From Anaeramoeba flamelloides (lineage: Eukaryota > Metamonada > Anaeramoebidae): a DNA stretch of 64,000 bases. The notes beneath the pieces were generated by a model. The model searched no databases. It saw only the letters and a list, made by a program, of their open reading frames with translations, and was not told the DNA's origin. The translations under genes were made by a program, and so were the position numbers. The stretch is taken from contig JANTQA010000043.1 of the NCBI GenBank assembly GCA_027625915.1, positions 62,001 to 126,000 of the forward strand. Direction: 5' to 3'. Of this stretch, positions 54,708 through 64,000 are shown piece by piece (position 1 is the stretch's first letter; each line of letters opens with the position of its first letter).

Positions 54708-57179
54708 TTATTTTTGATTTGAATTAGATACTTCTATTGGGAAAAGTACCTTAATTTTTTTATTATAAATTATTTGAAAGATTTGATCATTTGAATCAGA
54801 TTTCCAATTGATTTGATCATTTTCTTCTATTTCATAAATAAAATTAATTTGTTTCTTTTGAAATTTAAATATGACTGTCTTTCCAATTAAAATATTATCA
54901 TAATAATAATAAAAACAAAAATAATTTTCAACATCTAATTTTATTTTCTTTATATTTATTGTTTTATTGTTATTGTTGTTATCGCTTTCAATTGATAAAT
55001 GAACTTTTTTTATTTCTTTTAAATTATTCATATCTGTATTTGAATTTAAATTAATTTGTCTTAAATATAAACTAAACTTTGAATTTTCCAATGATTGATT
55101 ATTTTGGAAATTAAATTTGATTTTAAAACTGCATCCAATTGTATTGTTTTCTGAATTTATGTCTTGGAATTCTTTTGTTAATATTAATTTGAAATTTATA
55201 TTATTTTGTAATTTCTTTAAAAGAATTTTTTTATTTCCTTTTGTAAATTGTTTTAAAGAAATATTTTTTTTTATAATTTGTTCTGGGAAATATCTAAAAA
55301 CTGTTAAAACTGATTTTTCATAAATTTGATTTTTTTGTTTTTTTAATTTTTTTTTATTTTTTTTCAAATTTTCAATTCTATTTTCAATTTTTTCAATTTG
55401 TTCTTCATTGTCTGAAATATCTATAGCATCTTCTAAATTTTCTTCTTCTTGGAAGATTATTTTTCCCACATTTCGAATTTCTTTAGAAATGTCTCTATGT
55501 TTTTTATCTATTCCTTTGATTCTATTTTGTAACTTAGTATTATTATCTATATCGATTATAAGAGGTTGAATTGATAAATTGATAATATTTAATTTTTCTT
55601 TAATTTGATTAAATTGGATAAGAGTTTCATTTAAATTAATTAATTTCTGGCGAATTATTTGGATTTTCTTGATATATATTTTTAATTCTACAATTTCATT
55701 AACTTTAGTTACATAATCATTTTGATATTTTTCAGAAATTTTATTAAGTTCATTGTTATCAGCAAATAGCATTTGTTTCTTTGTATCATTTGAAAATAAA
55801 TTAATCAATTTTGAAATTGAATTTTTTTTTTGAGCAAATAAAATCATTTTTTGTTTTTCAAGATTATTTAATTTTTTAATATAATTAATTACATTTTCAT
55901 TATTATAAGTTCCTTCTATTATTTGACAATGAATTTTCAAATTTTTATTTATTTCTTCAAATAGACTATTTTTGATTTGTTCAAAGTTGAAAGATATTTC
56001 ATTATAATTTCCAAGTTTAAGTTTTATTTTTTCAAGATATTCTGGATATTCTTCTAATAATTTCGTTTTTTCAGAAATAAGATTTTCGAGATCATTTTCA
56101 TTTTCTTTTTCATTTCCATTGAGATTGCTGTTTTCATTACTAACGACTTTTTTACTATTTGGTTTGCTTTGTTTTAGTTTAAATAATCGAATCAAATTTT
56201 GTTCAAAAATCATTGGGTTAATTTTTAGTTGTTGGTTATAATTCTTTTGCAATTTTTGATAAATTTCTTGTATTTCATTTTTTAAAGAATTAAGATCTTC
56301 TAGGTTTATCTTTTCTTCATTTCCCCTGTTTTCAAATGCAAGCAATTCATTTTTTAGAAAACTCTTCAAAATTTGAGGTATATTTTCTGTCAAATCACTA
56401 TTAATAGGATCTGTTATTTTGGGTTCTTCTAATTGAGTGAAAATCTCTTTAAAATTAATTCCCCTTTTGGCATTTATACTTTTTATTGTCTTGTCTTTTT
56501 GTTCAAGTTTTTCATTTTTTTGTGTAAGTTTGGTTTTGAATTTTGTATTTTCTTGATTCTTTTCGTTTAATTCATTATTCTTTGTTTCTAATTCTCTTTG
56601 AAGATTTCTATTGCGTTCATTCTTTTGTTCTAATTCATTGTACCCATCTTTATTGATTCTTTTAAGATTTCTAATTTGTTGCTTATTTTGTTTTAATTCA
56701 TTATTCTTTGTTTTTAATTCTTTTTGAAGATTTCTATTGCGTTCATTCTTTTGTTCTAATTCATTGTCCTTTTCTGTGATGATTCTTTTAAGTTTTCTAA
56801 TTCTTTGATTCTTTTCGTTTAATTCATTATTCTTTGTTTCTAATTCTCTTTGAAGATTTCTATTGCGTTCATTCTTTTGTTCTAATTCATTGTCCTTTTC
56901 TGTGATATTTCTTCCAAGATTTCTAATTCTTTGATTCTTTTCGTTTAATTCATTATTCTTTGTTTCTAATTCTCTTTCAAGATTTCTATTGCGTTCATTC
57001 TTTTGTTCTAATTCATTGTACCCATCTTTATTGATTCTTTTAAGATTTCTAATTTGTTGCTTATTTTGTTTTAATTCATTATTCTTTGTTTTTAATTCTT
57101 TTTGAAGATTTCTATTTTGTTCATTCTTTTGTTCTAATTCATTTTTTTTATTTTGAAAATATTGAGCAAAGATCCAATT
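54708..57179 (-). CDS. Long coiled-coil protein with a 42-residue tandem repeat (5' end incomplete)
   Basis: The frame is open for ~823 residues from 57179 to the stop at 54708 and begins directly after GTGATAATAG, a probable 3' splice site; no ATG is available at its start. The first ~180 residues are a 42-residue (six-heptad) repeat with NELEQKNERNRNL, ELETKNNELNEKNQ and RIRNLKR segments. A mixed Lys/Glu/Asn coiled coil continues for ~480 residues. The last ~170 residues look like a beta-rich domain (IGCSFKIKFNFQNN, KVHLSIESDN, VENYFCFYYYYDN, INFIYEIEEND) not recognised by eye. No membrane helix or zinc finger. A scaffold or cytoskeletal role is plausible only by analogy. Confidence 0.75.
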   Translation of the reverse strand, partial: NWIFAQYFQNKKNELEQKNEQNRNLQKELKTKNNELKQNKQQIRNLKRINKDGYNELEQKNERNRNLERELETKNNELNEKNQRIRNLGRNITEKDNELEQKNERNRNLQRELETKNNELNEKNQRIRKLKRIITEKDNELEQKNERNRNLQKELKTKNNELKQNKQQIRNLKRINKDGYNELEQKNERNRNLQRELETKNNELNEKNQENTKFKTKLTQKNEKLEQKDKTIKSINAKRGINFKEIFTQLEEPKITDPINSDLTENIPQILKSFLKNELLAFENRGNEEKINLEDLNSLKNEIQEIYQKLQKNYNQQLKINPMIFEQNLIRLFKLKQSKPNSKKVVSNENSNLNGNEKENENDLENLISEKTKLLEEYPEYLEKIKLKLGNYNEISFNFEQIKNSLFEEINKNLKIHCQIIEGTYNNENVINYIKKLNNLEKQKMILFAQKKNSISKLINLFSNDTKKQMLFADNNELNKISEKYQNDYVTKVNEIVELKIYIKKIQIIRQKLINLNETLIQFNQIKEKLNIINLSIQPLIIDIDNNTKLQNRIKGIDKKHRDISKEIRNVGKIIFQEEENLEDAIDISDNEEQIEKIENRIENLKKNKKKLKKQKNQIYEKSVLTVFRYFPEQIIKKNISLKQFTKGNKKILLKKLQNNINFKLILTKEFQDINSENNTIGCSFKIKFNFQNNQSLENSKFSLYLRQINLNSNTDMNNLKEIKKVHLSIESDNNNNNKTINIKKIKLDVENYFCFYYYYDNILIGKTVIFKFQKKQINFIYEIEENDQINWKSDSNDQIFQIIYNKKIKVLFPIEVSNSNQK
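56625..57170. repeat. 126-bp coding tandem repeat
   Basis: TTGTTCTAATTCATT recurs at 56625, 56751, 56877, 57003 and 57129, exactly 126 bases apart. Two subtypes alternate: A (TTTATTGATTCTTTTAAGAT, ending at about 56670 and 57048) and B (with TTTTCTGTGAT) between them, giving an A-B-B-A order. Confidence 0.9.
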
Positions 57180-57182
57180 CTA

Positions 57183-58194
57183 TTATCACATCTTTAAAGA
57201 ATAGAAGATAGACAAAGTTTATGGTAAGATTTATTGTTTTAATAAATTTATATGTCAATTTTGAGAAATACTAAATATAAAAATACATGTATGGAAATAT
57301 TAACATGCACAATATAACAATTTAATTTTAATATCAAAAACATTTAGAAATAATTTTAATAGACTTTTAAATGTTAATAAACTATTTAAATTTTTTTTTT
57401 TATTTTGTTTTATTATTTCAAGCAAAGAATCTCTTAACTCTTATTTGTCATATTTTTTTTTCTAAAATTTTTTTTAAAAAAATATTACAGCAATGCCAAA
57501 CCTTAAGCTATTTCCAATAAAGTGGGGCAAATTTATTTAAAAATATATCTTTTAAACTCAATCTTCAAAAAAGTATTTTAATATCCAAAATCATTAACTA
57601 TCATTTATTGATTCTTGATAATAATTCAATTTGTTTCTTAGTATTGTATTACATAAATAAAATATATTAAATTTTTTAATCTCGATTTTAACTGATATTT
57701 TTAGGGTTGAAAATTGGTGTTTATTTTTTTATTTTTGATCGAAAAAATCGTTTTCATAACTTTTTTAATCTCAACAGATTTTCAAATAGAATTGAAAACA
57801 TATAACTGCATTTTGTTATTGAAAAAACATTTGTACCCTTTACATATTTCCAGTTTTTTATTGAAATTGGTCGTACATTGTTTTCTCCAAAATAAAGTAC
57901 TATTTTTTTTTTTTCCATTTTTTGGCAATATTTTAACAAACATATTTTGAAATAAATACAATAGTCATTGATTCAATCGGTATTAATATTAAACTTCATT
58001 TGGTATTTCCAATTAATGAATACTTTCACTAACAAAGATGATTTTTAATGAAATGTAAAAAAAAAAAACGCCCCACTTTTTTGGAAATACCTTATTTGGA
58101 CAATTCAACCTTTACCGATTTTTAAAAGTTATTAAACAATTTTTAACTCGTTTAAAATAATATATTTTAGTATTAAATTAATATTTTTTACCTC
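57183..58194. other. AT-rich, upstream of the coiled-coil exon
   Basis: The first exon of the minus-strand coiled-coil gene should lie here, but no credible ATG exon was found. Confidence 0.35.
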
Positions 58195-58575
58195 AAAAGA
58201 AAAGAAATCAAGCGAGGCATCATTCTTATGGGTATTTTTGTAAAATGTGGATATTTGTAAATTCTCGACATTTGTAGACAATTTTTTTTATCACAATCTG
58301 CTTGAAAATGATAAATATTGTTTGAGTGAAGCGAGACACTTCATTTATTATGACTTATTTTAAGTCTTGGTTTAAAATGGCTGATATTTGTGAAGCAAAT
58401 GTATATTAATTATAATTTTCCATTAATTTTCTCAAAAAAATAAATATATTTGGTGGTAATCGAACATATTGAACCTAGGTCAGGTGTTTCACTAGTACAA
58501 TTACCGCCCTGAAAAAATCTACAAATGTCGAGAATCTACAAATATCTACAAAAATTATCATCAGCCATTCTTATT
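58195..58575. mobile_element. S inverted-repeat element with tRNA-like interior
   Basis: GTGGATATTTGTAAATTCTC then GACATTTGTAGAC at 58247-58280 faces the complement CTACAAATGTCGAGAATCTA then CAAATATCTACAAAA at about 58518-58552. Near the right arm, 58451-58507 on the minus strand reads GGCGGTAAT ... GGTTCAATATG ... ATTACCACC, a closed 9-bp stem with one mismatch and a B-box-like string. It is too short (57 nt) for a tRNA. Confidence 0.5.
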
Positions 58576-58629
58576 GATCTTTTCGTTTATACATTCATTT
58601 TTTTTTTTTTTAATTTTTTTCAAAAAATA

Positions 58630-58645
58630 TTAAGGGACTAGTCTT
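58630..58645. mobile_element. P-family solo terminus
   Basis: TTAA-GGGACTAGTC; no matching right end was found in the following 5 kb. Confidence 0.5.
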
Positions 58646-60623
58646 GTACGACAACAAGGCAAAATTTTAAAATATGTTATTGGTGGTATTCTCTACTTAC
58701 AAATTTTGTAGATCCCAAGTGTCAAAAAATTCTGATCGACTAAGAAAGCCATAAAAGAAAATTATTTTAGTGAGATCAATTTTTTTTTTCCATTTTTTCT
58801 GAAAAAGAAAACTATCAAATTCTTTTTTTTTTCTCACAATTTATCTAGTTTTTACCCCGTTTATTGCAATTTTGATAATTATTATACTATAACATTTCTT
58901 GGTTACCAGTAATATTAATCTAAAGATTTTATTTCTTTTTTGAGATAAAACTTTTGGTTAACCAAAAAAATTGATATATAAAAAGGGATTAAAAAATAAT
59001 TGTATTTTTTTAAGCAGGGTAGTTATAATAATCAAAGTTTTAAAGTCGTGTAAAATTTTTTCTCAGAAATTTTGTTTTTGTATTAAGACAAAATTCGATT
59101 TTTCAAAATAAAATTTTCTTGAAGATATTTTGGAATTAGTTAATTTTATCCTCAAAATTCAAAATCATTTTTTTTCTGCCAAAAATGAATTGAATTGTTA
59201 TAAGGATTCTCGTGAATAAGACCAAACAATTTTTATAAAACTAATTTTCCAAAAGTTAAAAAAATTTTTTTGCAATTTTTTTCATTTTTTGAAAATCAGA
59301 AAACAACTTTTTCAAAACATTAAAGAAAAAAATTTTTTTGCTTAATAGATCTCAATTTAATTGATAAACTGTAGTTAAGCTTCTATCGAATATTCATTTA
59401 TTGAATCACCTATGCTTCATTTAGTTTTATTGGCTGAGATTTGAATTGAAATAGTAATGAAAGAAAAAGAAACCAAATAAAAAATTTGCTTTCGAAAACA
59501 ATACTTTCCAACATAAAACGAAAAATATGTTTTCCCATTTTCAAGAATTAACTTGATTCTAAAACAAAATAATTTGTTACTTTTTTTCGTTTTATATTGG
59601 AAACATGTAAATTTTGAATTTCAAAAAAGATACTCAAATCAATAAATTGTTTAAATGAGGTTAACTCATCCATTTCATAAGTCGAAACACAAATTACAAA
59701 AAAAAAAATTTTCAAGATCGTGTCAAGATTTCATTTTATTTTCAAAAATGAATACTCCCTTCAATAAAATTCTTTTTTATCAAGCATCTACAATATCAAG
59801 AACAATAATAGAAGAATTGTAAGAAAACAACAATTGATAATTTCAATTAGAAGGTATTATTATAAAATTTAATTAAAATTAACAGATCACCAAAAGTAAA
59901 TTCATGTAGACTAAGTTTGGTTTAGAATTGTGTAAAATTTGAGATTTTACCCATTCCTTTTTAAATGAAAAAAAAAAAAAACTTAGTCACCCTACAATGT
60001 ACAAAAGACTTCATTCCACCACATTTAACAATTTAATTAGAAATGATCCAAAATTTCAGTAATTTTGGAAATGTTAATTACTTGACACAAATCAAATAAT
60101 AATAATAATAATAATAATTTGATTTATAAAAATCATTACATAAAAATATCGATTTAAAAAACACATAAATTTTGAAAGATTTTTTGTACTCTTCCCATTT
60201 AAATATTTTTTGATTTTAGTTTTTCTGGGATTTAAAATAATAAAGCAATTTTTGTGTTTTTATTCATTTTTCTTTTTTTTTTGAATCTCCAAAAAAAAAA
60301 AAAAAAATATGATAATATTTTATTTACGGGTTTCCTAAATTTGATTAGATTTTCGAAATAAAAGAGAAAATCCTGGGATACTCGCATTTAATTTTGTTTT
60401 TAGAAATGAAAATATAAAAAACTTGATTATTTTACTCAATTCTTTTTAATCCGAGTAAAGAAAAACAGTCTATAAGATTTTATAACACCTATCAATATAG
60501 TGCTTTGTTATTTTTGATTTTTTCTTAACATTTATATATATTAAAATTTCTTGTATTATAGACTTTTAAAATTACCAAGAATATAATTTAACCTTCTTCA
60601 TTTGAGTTTTTGTTAAATTTAAT
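58646..60623. other. AT-rich intergenic, no gene seen
   Basis: No supported gene. An (AAT)n run at 60098-60117 and a fold-back-like TTTGATTAGATTTTCGAAAT string near 60340. Confidence 0.4.
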
Positions 60624-60790
60624 TACAGTCAGTTCCACTTTTAAGACATAAACTAACAACAATATTTAAGGAATAAAAAAATCCCAAATTAAGAAACATT
60701 TTTTGGAAAATTTTTTATACATGAATTATTTTCCTAGAATCCTAATTTTTTGCCTTAATTTAGAATTTTTTTATTTTTTTCCTTTTTTCC
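60624..60790. mobile_element. M1 MITE copy 8 (right end lost)
   Basis: TA-CAGTCAGTTCCACTTTTAA at the left, body with AAGGAATAAAAAAATCCC; the right terminus is not present. Confidence 0.65.
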
Positions 60791-61846
60791 CATGGCTAAA
60801 TCTTCTTTATATTGAGAAGAGTTACAAAGGAAAAAGATCAGAAGTTGATTGTTGACTAATAATGTGACACTGAAACACGAAAGTATGAGCAACTTGAAAA
60901 TAAAAACGAAAAAGCAAAGGGTTAAAAATGACCACTGGGTTTAAAGCAAATAAGATCAAAAAAAGAGAGAAATTACAACAACTTAAACAACGATCCCCAA
61001 GTGAACATTCATGATCAATTATCAAATTAAATTAAATCAACCAAAAGTATCGTGGTTGTGATTTTGGTCTTTCTTAATTAAAGATAGTATTGTTTTTTTT
61101 TTTTTTTTTTTTGATTTTTAACCAATTGCTTCTTATAAACCCTTTTTAAATTTTCGTTTTTTTTTTCTTTTTTCCTTTTTTCAATTCAATTTTTTGCTTT
61201 TTGCTTATTTAATAATATAAAAAATTTCTCGGTTTTTTTTACTTGAACAATCGTCAGATCTATGTTTTTACGCTTAAATTACCTTTGAGTAAATTTAAGT
61301 AAAAGGATATCTAGTGTGTAATTTACACTTCGAATGTACCTTAATTTTTCTAAAAAAAACCAGAAAAAAAAATTTACTCGAAAAAATTTTTGCATTAAAA
61401 CTCCTTAAATACAATTAATTTGTGATGTTTATGAGGATTTTAAGTGGTTTTTAATTGTTTGGTTAAAATTGGAAATTTTTGAACAAGGTTTTTCATTTTT
61501 TCTTTATATTTTATAAAAAAAAAAAAAAAAGTAAAAAATCAAAATTATTGAATTAATTTTTTTCATTTTTGAAATTATGATTTAACAATCAAGTGAAAAT
61601 GGAAAAAGTACTAACTAAAAGAAAGATCATTTTTATTAGCCAATTGACACGATATTTTTTTTTAAAATAATACCAATTAGATTTTGTAATTTTTATTTCC
61701 TTAGATCTTGTAATAAAAAATTCCTCAAAAATTTTCTATCAACACCCAATTCAATTTTTCTTGAAACTAATAATTAAATTTTGAGAAACTAAACAAATAA
61801 AAAAATTGCTACACAAAAATAAATCAAATATTTAGCGTATTTGAAA
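60791..61846. other. AT-rich; ambiguous coding-like patch at 60790-61025
   Basis: The first 230 bases are less A/T-rich and have short frame pieces on both strands (for example KIKTKKQRVKNDHW on plus), none open enough to call. Confidence 0.3.
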
Positions 61847-61993
61847 ATGGTAATTCATTTCAAAAAATCAAGTCTGGTTAACACTATCCTTGAAAACGTC
61901 GTTGGGAACTCCAATCCGAGAAAAAAACAAAAGAACCAAAAACTTGGAAACGAAGACAAAATCAATCCAAAGAACCAAAAAGGTAAAAACTAA
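61847..61993 (+). CDS. Small basic ORF, 48 aa, possibly a first exon
   Basis: ATG at 61847; reads MVIHFKKSSLVNTILENVVG, then NSNPRKKQKNQKLGNEDKIN, then PKNQKGKN and stop. Composition is protein-like and less A/T-biased than the flanks. An internal AAG-GTAAAAACT near 61982 could be a 5' splice site, with TTTATAG ~55 bases later as acceptor, which would replace the last residues. Function unknown. Confidence 0.3.
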   Translation: MVIHFKKSSLVNTILENVVGNSNPRKKQKNQKLGNEDKINPKNQKGKN

Positions 61994-63606
61994 GAGAAAA
62001 TCACAACTCCTTTGTCATAATTCCTCTGATTTATAGAGACACTTGAACAATCCAAGTAACTCAATTTTACAGTTCTTGGCAATGTGATCTTCAAAGGTTA
62101 AAGTTATTTGAAATGATCTTCTTTTTTTAGGCTAGAAAATTGTGATTATTTTTCCCTTTTCAATCTCACGTTTCTTAATAAAGGTAAAAAAGTTTATATG
62201 CCCACTTTCTTTAAATTTTCATGAAAAATATGTATATTTTTAGATGAAATTCAAATAGGATCAAATTTCAGCTGGTCATCTTATTTGTCAATTCCCCAAA
62301 ATCTTGGTTTTATTTAGGTTTCTTAGTTTACCCAATAAATCGAATATAAAGATCCAGTTAAATAAACTGAGATCACAAATTACAACATATTTGTTTGCAA
62401 ATTTCTTGGTTAAAAAATAAAGAAAGGAAAATGAAGTAAAATTTTTTCCCATTTCTTATTTCAATGCCAATAAAATTATTTTTTGCTCCAAATTGTTATA
62501 AATTTCAAAGACCATTCCTCCAAAAATTTTAATTATATTGTACAAAAATGTTTTGAAGTCAAGTTGGAGAGATTCAGTCTTGGTTTTAAAAAAATGAAAA
62601 ACTGTTAGAAAATCCTTTTTTGAATTTCCCAGAGTTTTTCCCAAAAATCTTACTAGTTGACATATAACAGAACTTGGGTATTTTTTTTAAAATTACTGTT
62701 TTTTTAGAATAAATGTGAAAAAATTTTCACTTCATTTTAGTTTGTTCTTTTTTTTTTCAAAGAGAGTTTTCAAAGTTGATTGAACTTTGTTTCGAAATTT
62801 CAATGTCGAAGATGAAAATAAAACAAAAATATTTTCCTATTATTTTAAAAATAGTAGTATTTGAGCTTTTTTCTTAACAATCTTTTCGTTTCCAAAGTAA
62901 TTGATTGTAGAAAGTAACATGATTAGAAAAAATGTTCTGCAAACGTCAAGAAATAATATCTAAAATTGTGTTTATGATAAAAAAATTGATTGTTTTAGAA
63001 ATATGAAAAAAAATTGTTTTTTTATTTGCTTGAAGAAGGATTATATTTTGAAAATATTTGTTGTTCACTTGGTTTTTATGTTTTTTTCGTAAAATTGGCT
63101 TCAGTTGTTTAATTTTTAAATGTGAATGTGAAAGATCCTTCAAACAAAAAAATTATTAAGTGATAAAAATGTGTTTACAAGAATAAAGAAATTTAAATTG
63201 TCAAAATGAGAAAAAGTTTATTTGTACTTTCTTCCATTAATACATTACTTTGTAAATCTTATCATTTTTTATCTTTAGTGTAATTTGGGTTTAAATGTAA
63301 AAAAATAAAAATATTAAGAAACTACAAATATTAAAACCAAATAGAGTTGTTTCATGAGAAATTCGAAGAGTAATTGTGAGTTTCTTTTAGAAAGTGGTTT
63401 GTTTTTCAGTTAACTTTAAACTTGGGGTTGATTATTTTTTGTTGTGTAGAAAAAAAGTAACAAAACTTTTTATCTAATCATCAAATTAAATCCAAAAAAT
63501 TGACCATTGACAGTTTAGGTCTATTTGTTTGTTTAAAACAATCAAAAAAACTCTGAAGAAAAAAATTAATTTCACTTATTTAAAATAAAATTTGAAATTT
63601 AAGTTA
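61994..63606. other. AT-rich intergenic, no gene supported
   Basis: A 62-codon frame at 62456-62644 (minus) looks mildly protein-like (FLGKTLGNSKKDFLTVFHFF) but has no ATG or recognisable domain. Confidence 0.35.
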
Positions 63607-63825
63607 CTAACAGTCGACTAAAAAAAAAATCAAGCCCATCTATCATAAATTAAACAACTTAAGAAGTTAAAAAATTTCGGATAAATTTTTTTTTCGGGTT
63701 TTTTTAGAAAATTTACAAATTTACCTTACACTTCTTCCATCAATAAAAAATAAATAAAAATTTAGAATTGTTTTGTGAATTAAATTCTGTTCTTAGTTTT
63801 TGCCACAAAAGTGGAACTTGCTGTA
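63607..63825. mobile_element. M1-like MITE remnant
   Basis: TAACAGTCGACT at the left and GCCACAAAAGTGGAACTTGC-TGTA at the right; the body is mostly unrecognisable. Confidence 0.4.
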
Positions 63826-63973
63826 TTTTTTTATTAATCATTTTTTTAACTTTTTTTTTTATCCTAAATTATTTTATTATTATTATTAAAGTTTTTTTGT
63901 TTTAAATTTTAATTTCAATTTTTTTCTATATACTGAACGTATCAATTATGATAACAACTTTATTATGACCCGA

Positions 63974-63992
63974 CCCCCCCCCACCCCCCCCC
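63974..63992. repeat. C9-A-C9 run at the window edge
   Basis: Two runs of nine C separated by one A, followed by AACACCAT at the window end. Unique in this AT-rich window. Confidence 0.85.
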
Positions 63993-64000
63993 AACACCAT

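Noticed and set aside
56625-57170. Regular 126-bp repeats as a CRISPR-like array
   Set aside because: They are in frame with a coiled-coil protein, have no unique spacers, and the DNA is eukaryotic.
58451-58507. tRNA gene on the minus strand
   Set aside because: 57 nt only, with no anticodon arm and no proper T stem despite an acceptor-like stem.
60790-61025. Small ribosomal-type or nuclear basic protein starting ATGGCTAAATC
   Set aside because: The frame stops after eight codons and the following pieces lie in different frames without a clear family match.
63960-64000. Telomeric repeat
   Set aside because: No repeated unit beyond the two C runs is visible before the window ends.

Overview
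The window is very AT-rich eukaryotic nuclear DNA, gene-poor and crowded with small repeats. Conserved coding exons are much richer in G+C than their surroundings. The protein repertoire is a B-box / coiled-coil / filamin / TLDc protein with relatives nearby, a long coiled-coil protein, and a cadherin-like surface protein with a poly-Asn tail. That combination fits a free-living amoeboid protist, and the B-box+filamin+TLDc architecture is what I associate with Anaeramoeba (Metamonada). The organism assignment is inference. Open frames of several genes begin at a non-ATG position just after a string ending in ATAATAG or a similar AG, so spliced upstream exons are likely.

Layout. 1-1.15 kb: repeat relics. 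1.15-5.6 kb (minus): large membrane protein with nine dystroglycan-type cadherin-like repeats. 5.7-14.3 kb: transposon graveyard (R, P, Q and M1 families, fold-backs, TG/TA microsatellites). 14.8-17.1 kb (minus): TLDc gene and a shorter B-box paralogue. 17.4-23.3 kb: several copies of a ~1.25-kb repeat (K). 24.4-24.7 kb (minus): a lone first exon with a B-box. 25.4-27.1 kb: two weak membrane-protein fragments and an M1 MITE. 28.5-31.4 kb: a large fold-back, a dispersed repeat and a Q element. 31.8-32.9 kb (minus): CDC123/D123 family gene. 33.1-38.5 kb: P, K, T and M2 elements. 39.4-41.6 kb (minus): GC-rich DUF229 sulfatase-like type II membrane enzyme, divergent from a 98-residue ORF. 43.1-43.7 kb: unexplained GC-raised island. 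43.9-45.75 kb: R element with two nested MITEs. 47.5-48.5 kb: a stretch almost without C that ends in twin hairpins. 48.9-54.1 kb: K, M1, T and other repeats. 54.7-57.2 kb (minus): coiled-coil gene with a 126-bp tandem repeat. 57.2-64 kb: mostly featureless AT-rich DNA with MITE remnants, one small ORF and a C9-A-C9 run at the edge.

The best-supported unusual content is the set of short terminal-inverted-repeat elements. Three natural empty sites inside this window show their target choice: TA for the M1 and M3 MITEs, TTAA for the Q family. Nested insertions (Q in P, M1 and M3 in R, T in K, M1 in E) give a relative chronology. No transposase gene was seen. I saw no CRISPR array, rRNA or convincing tRNA, and no recognisable virus-derived element.
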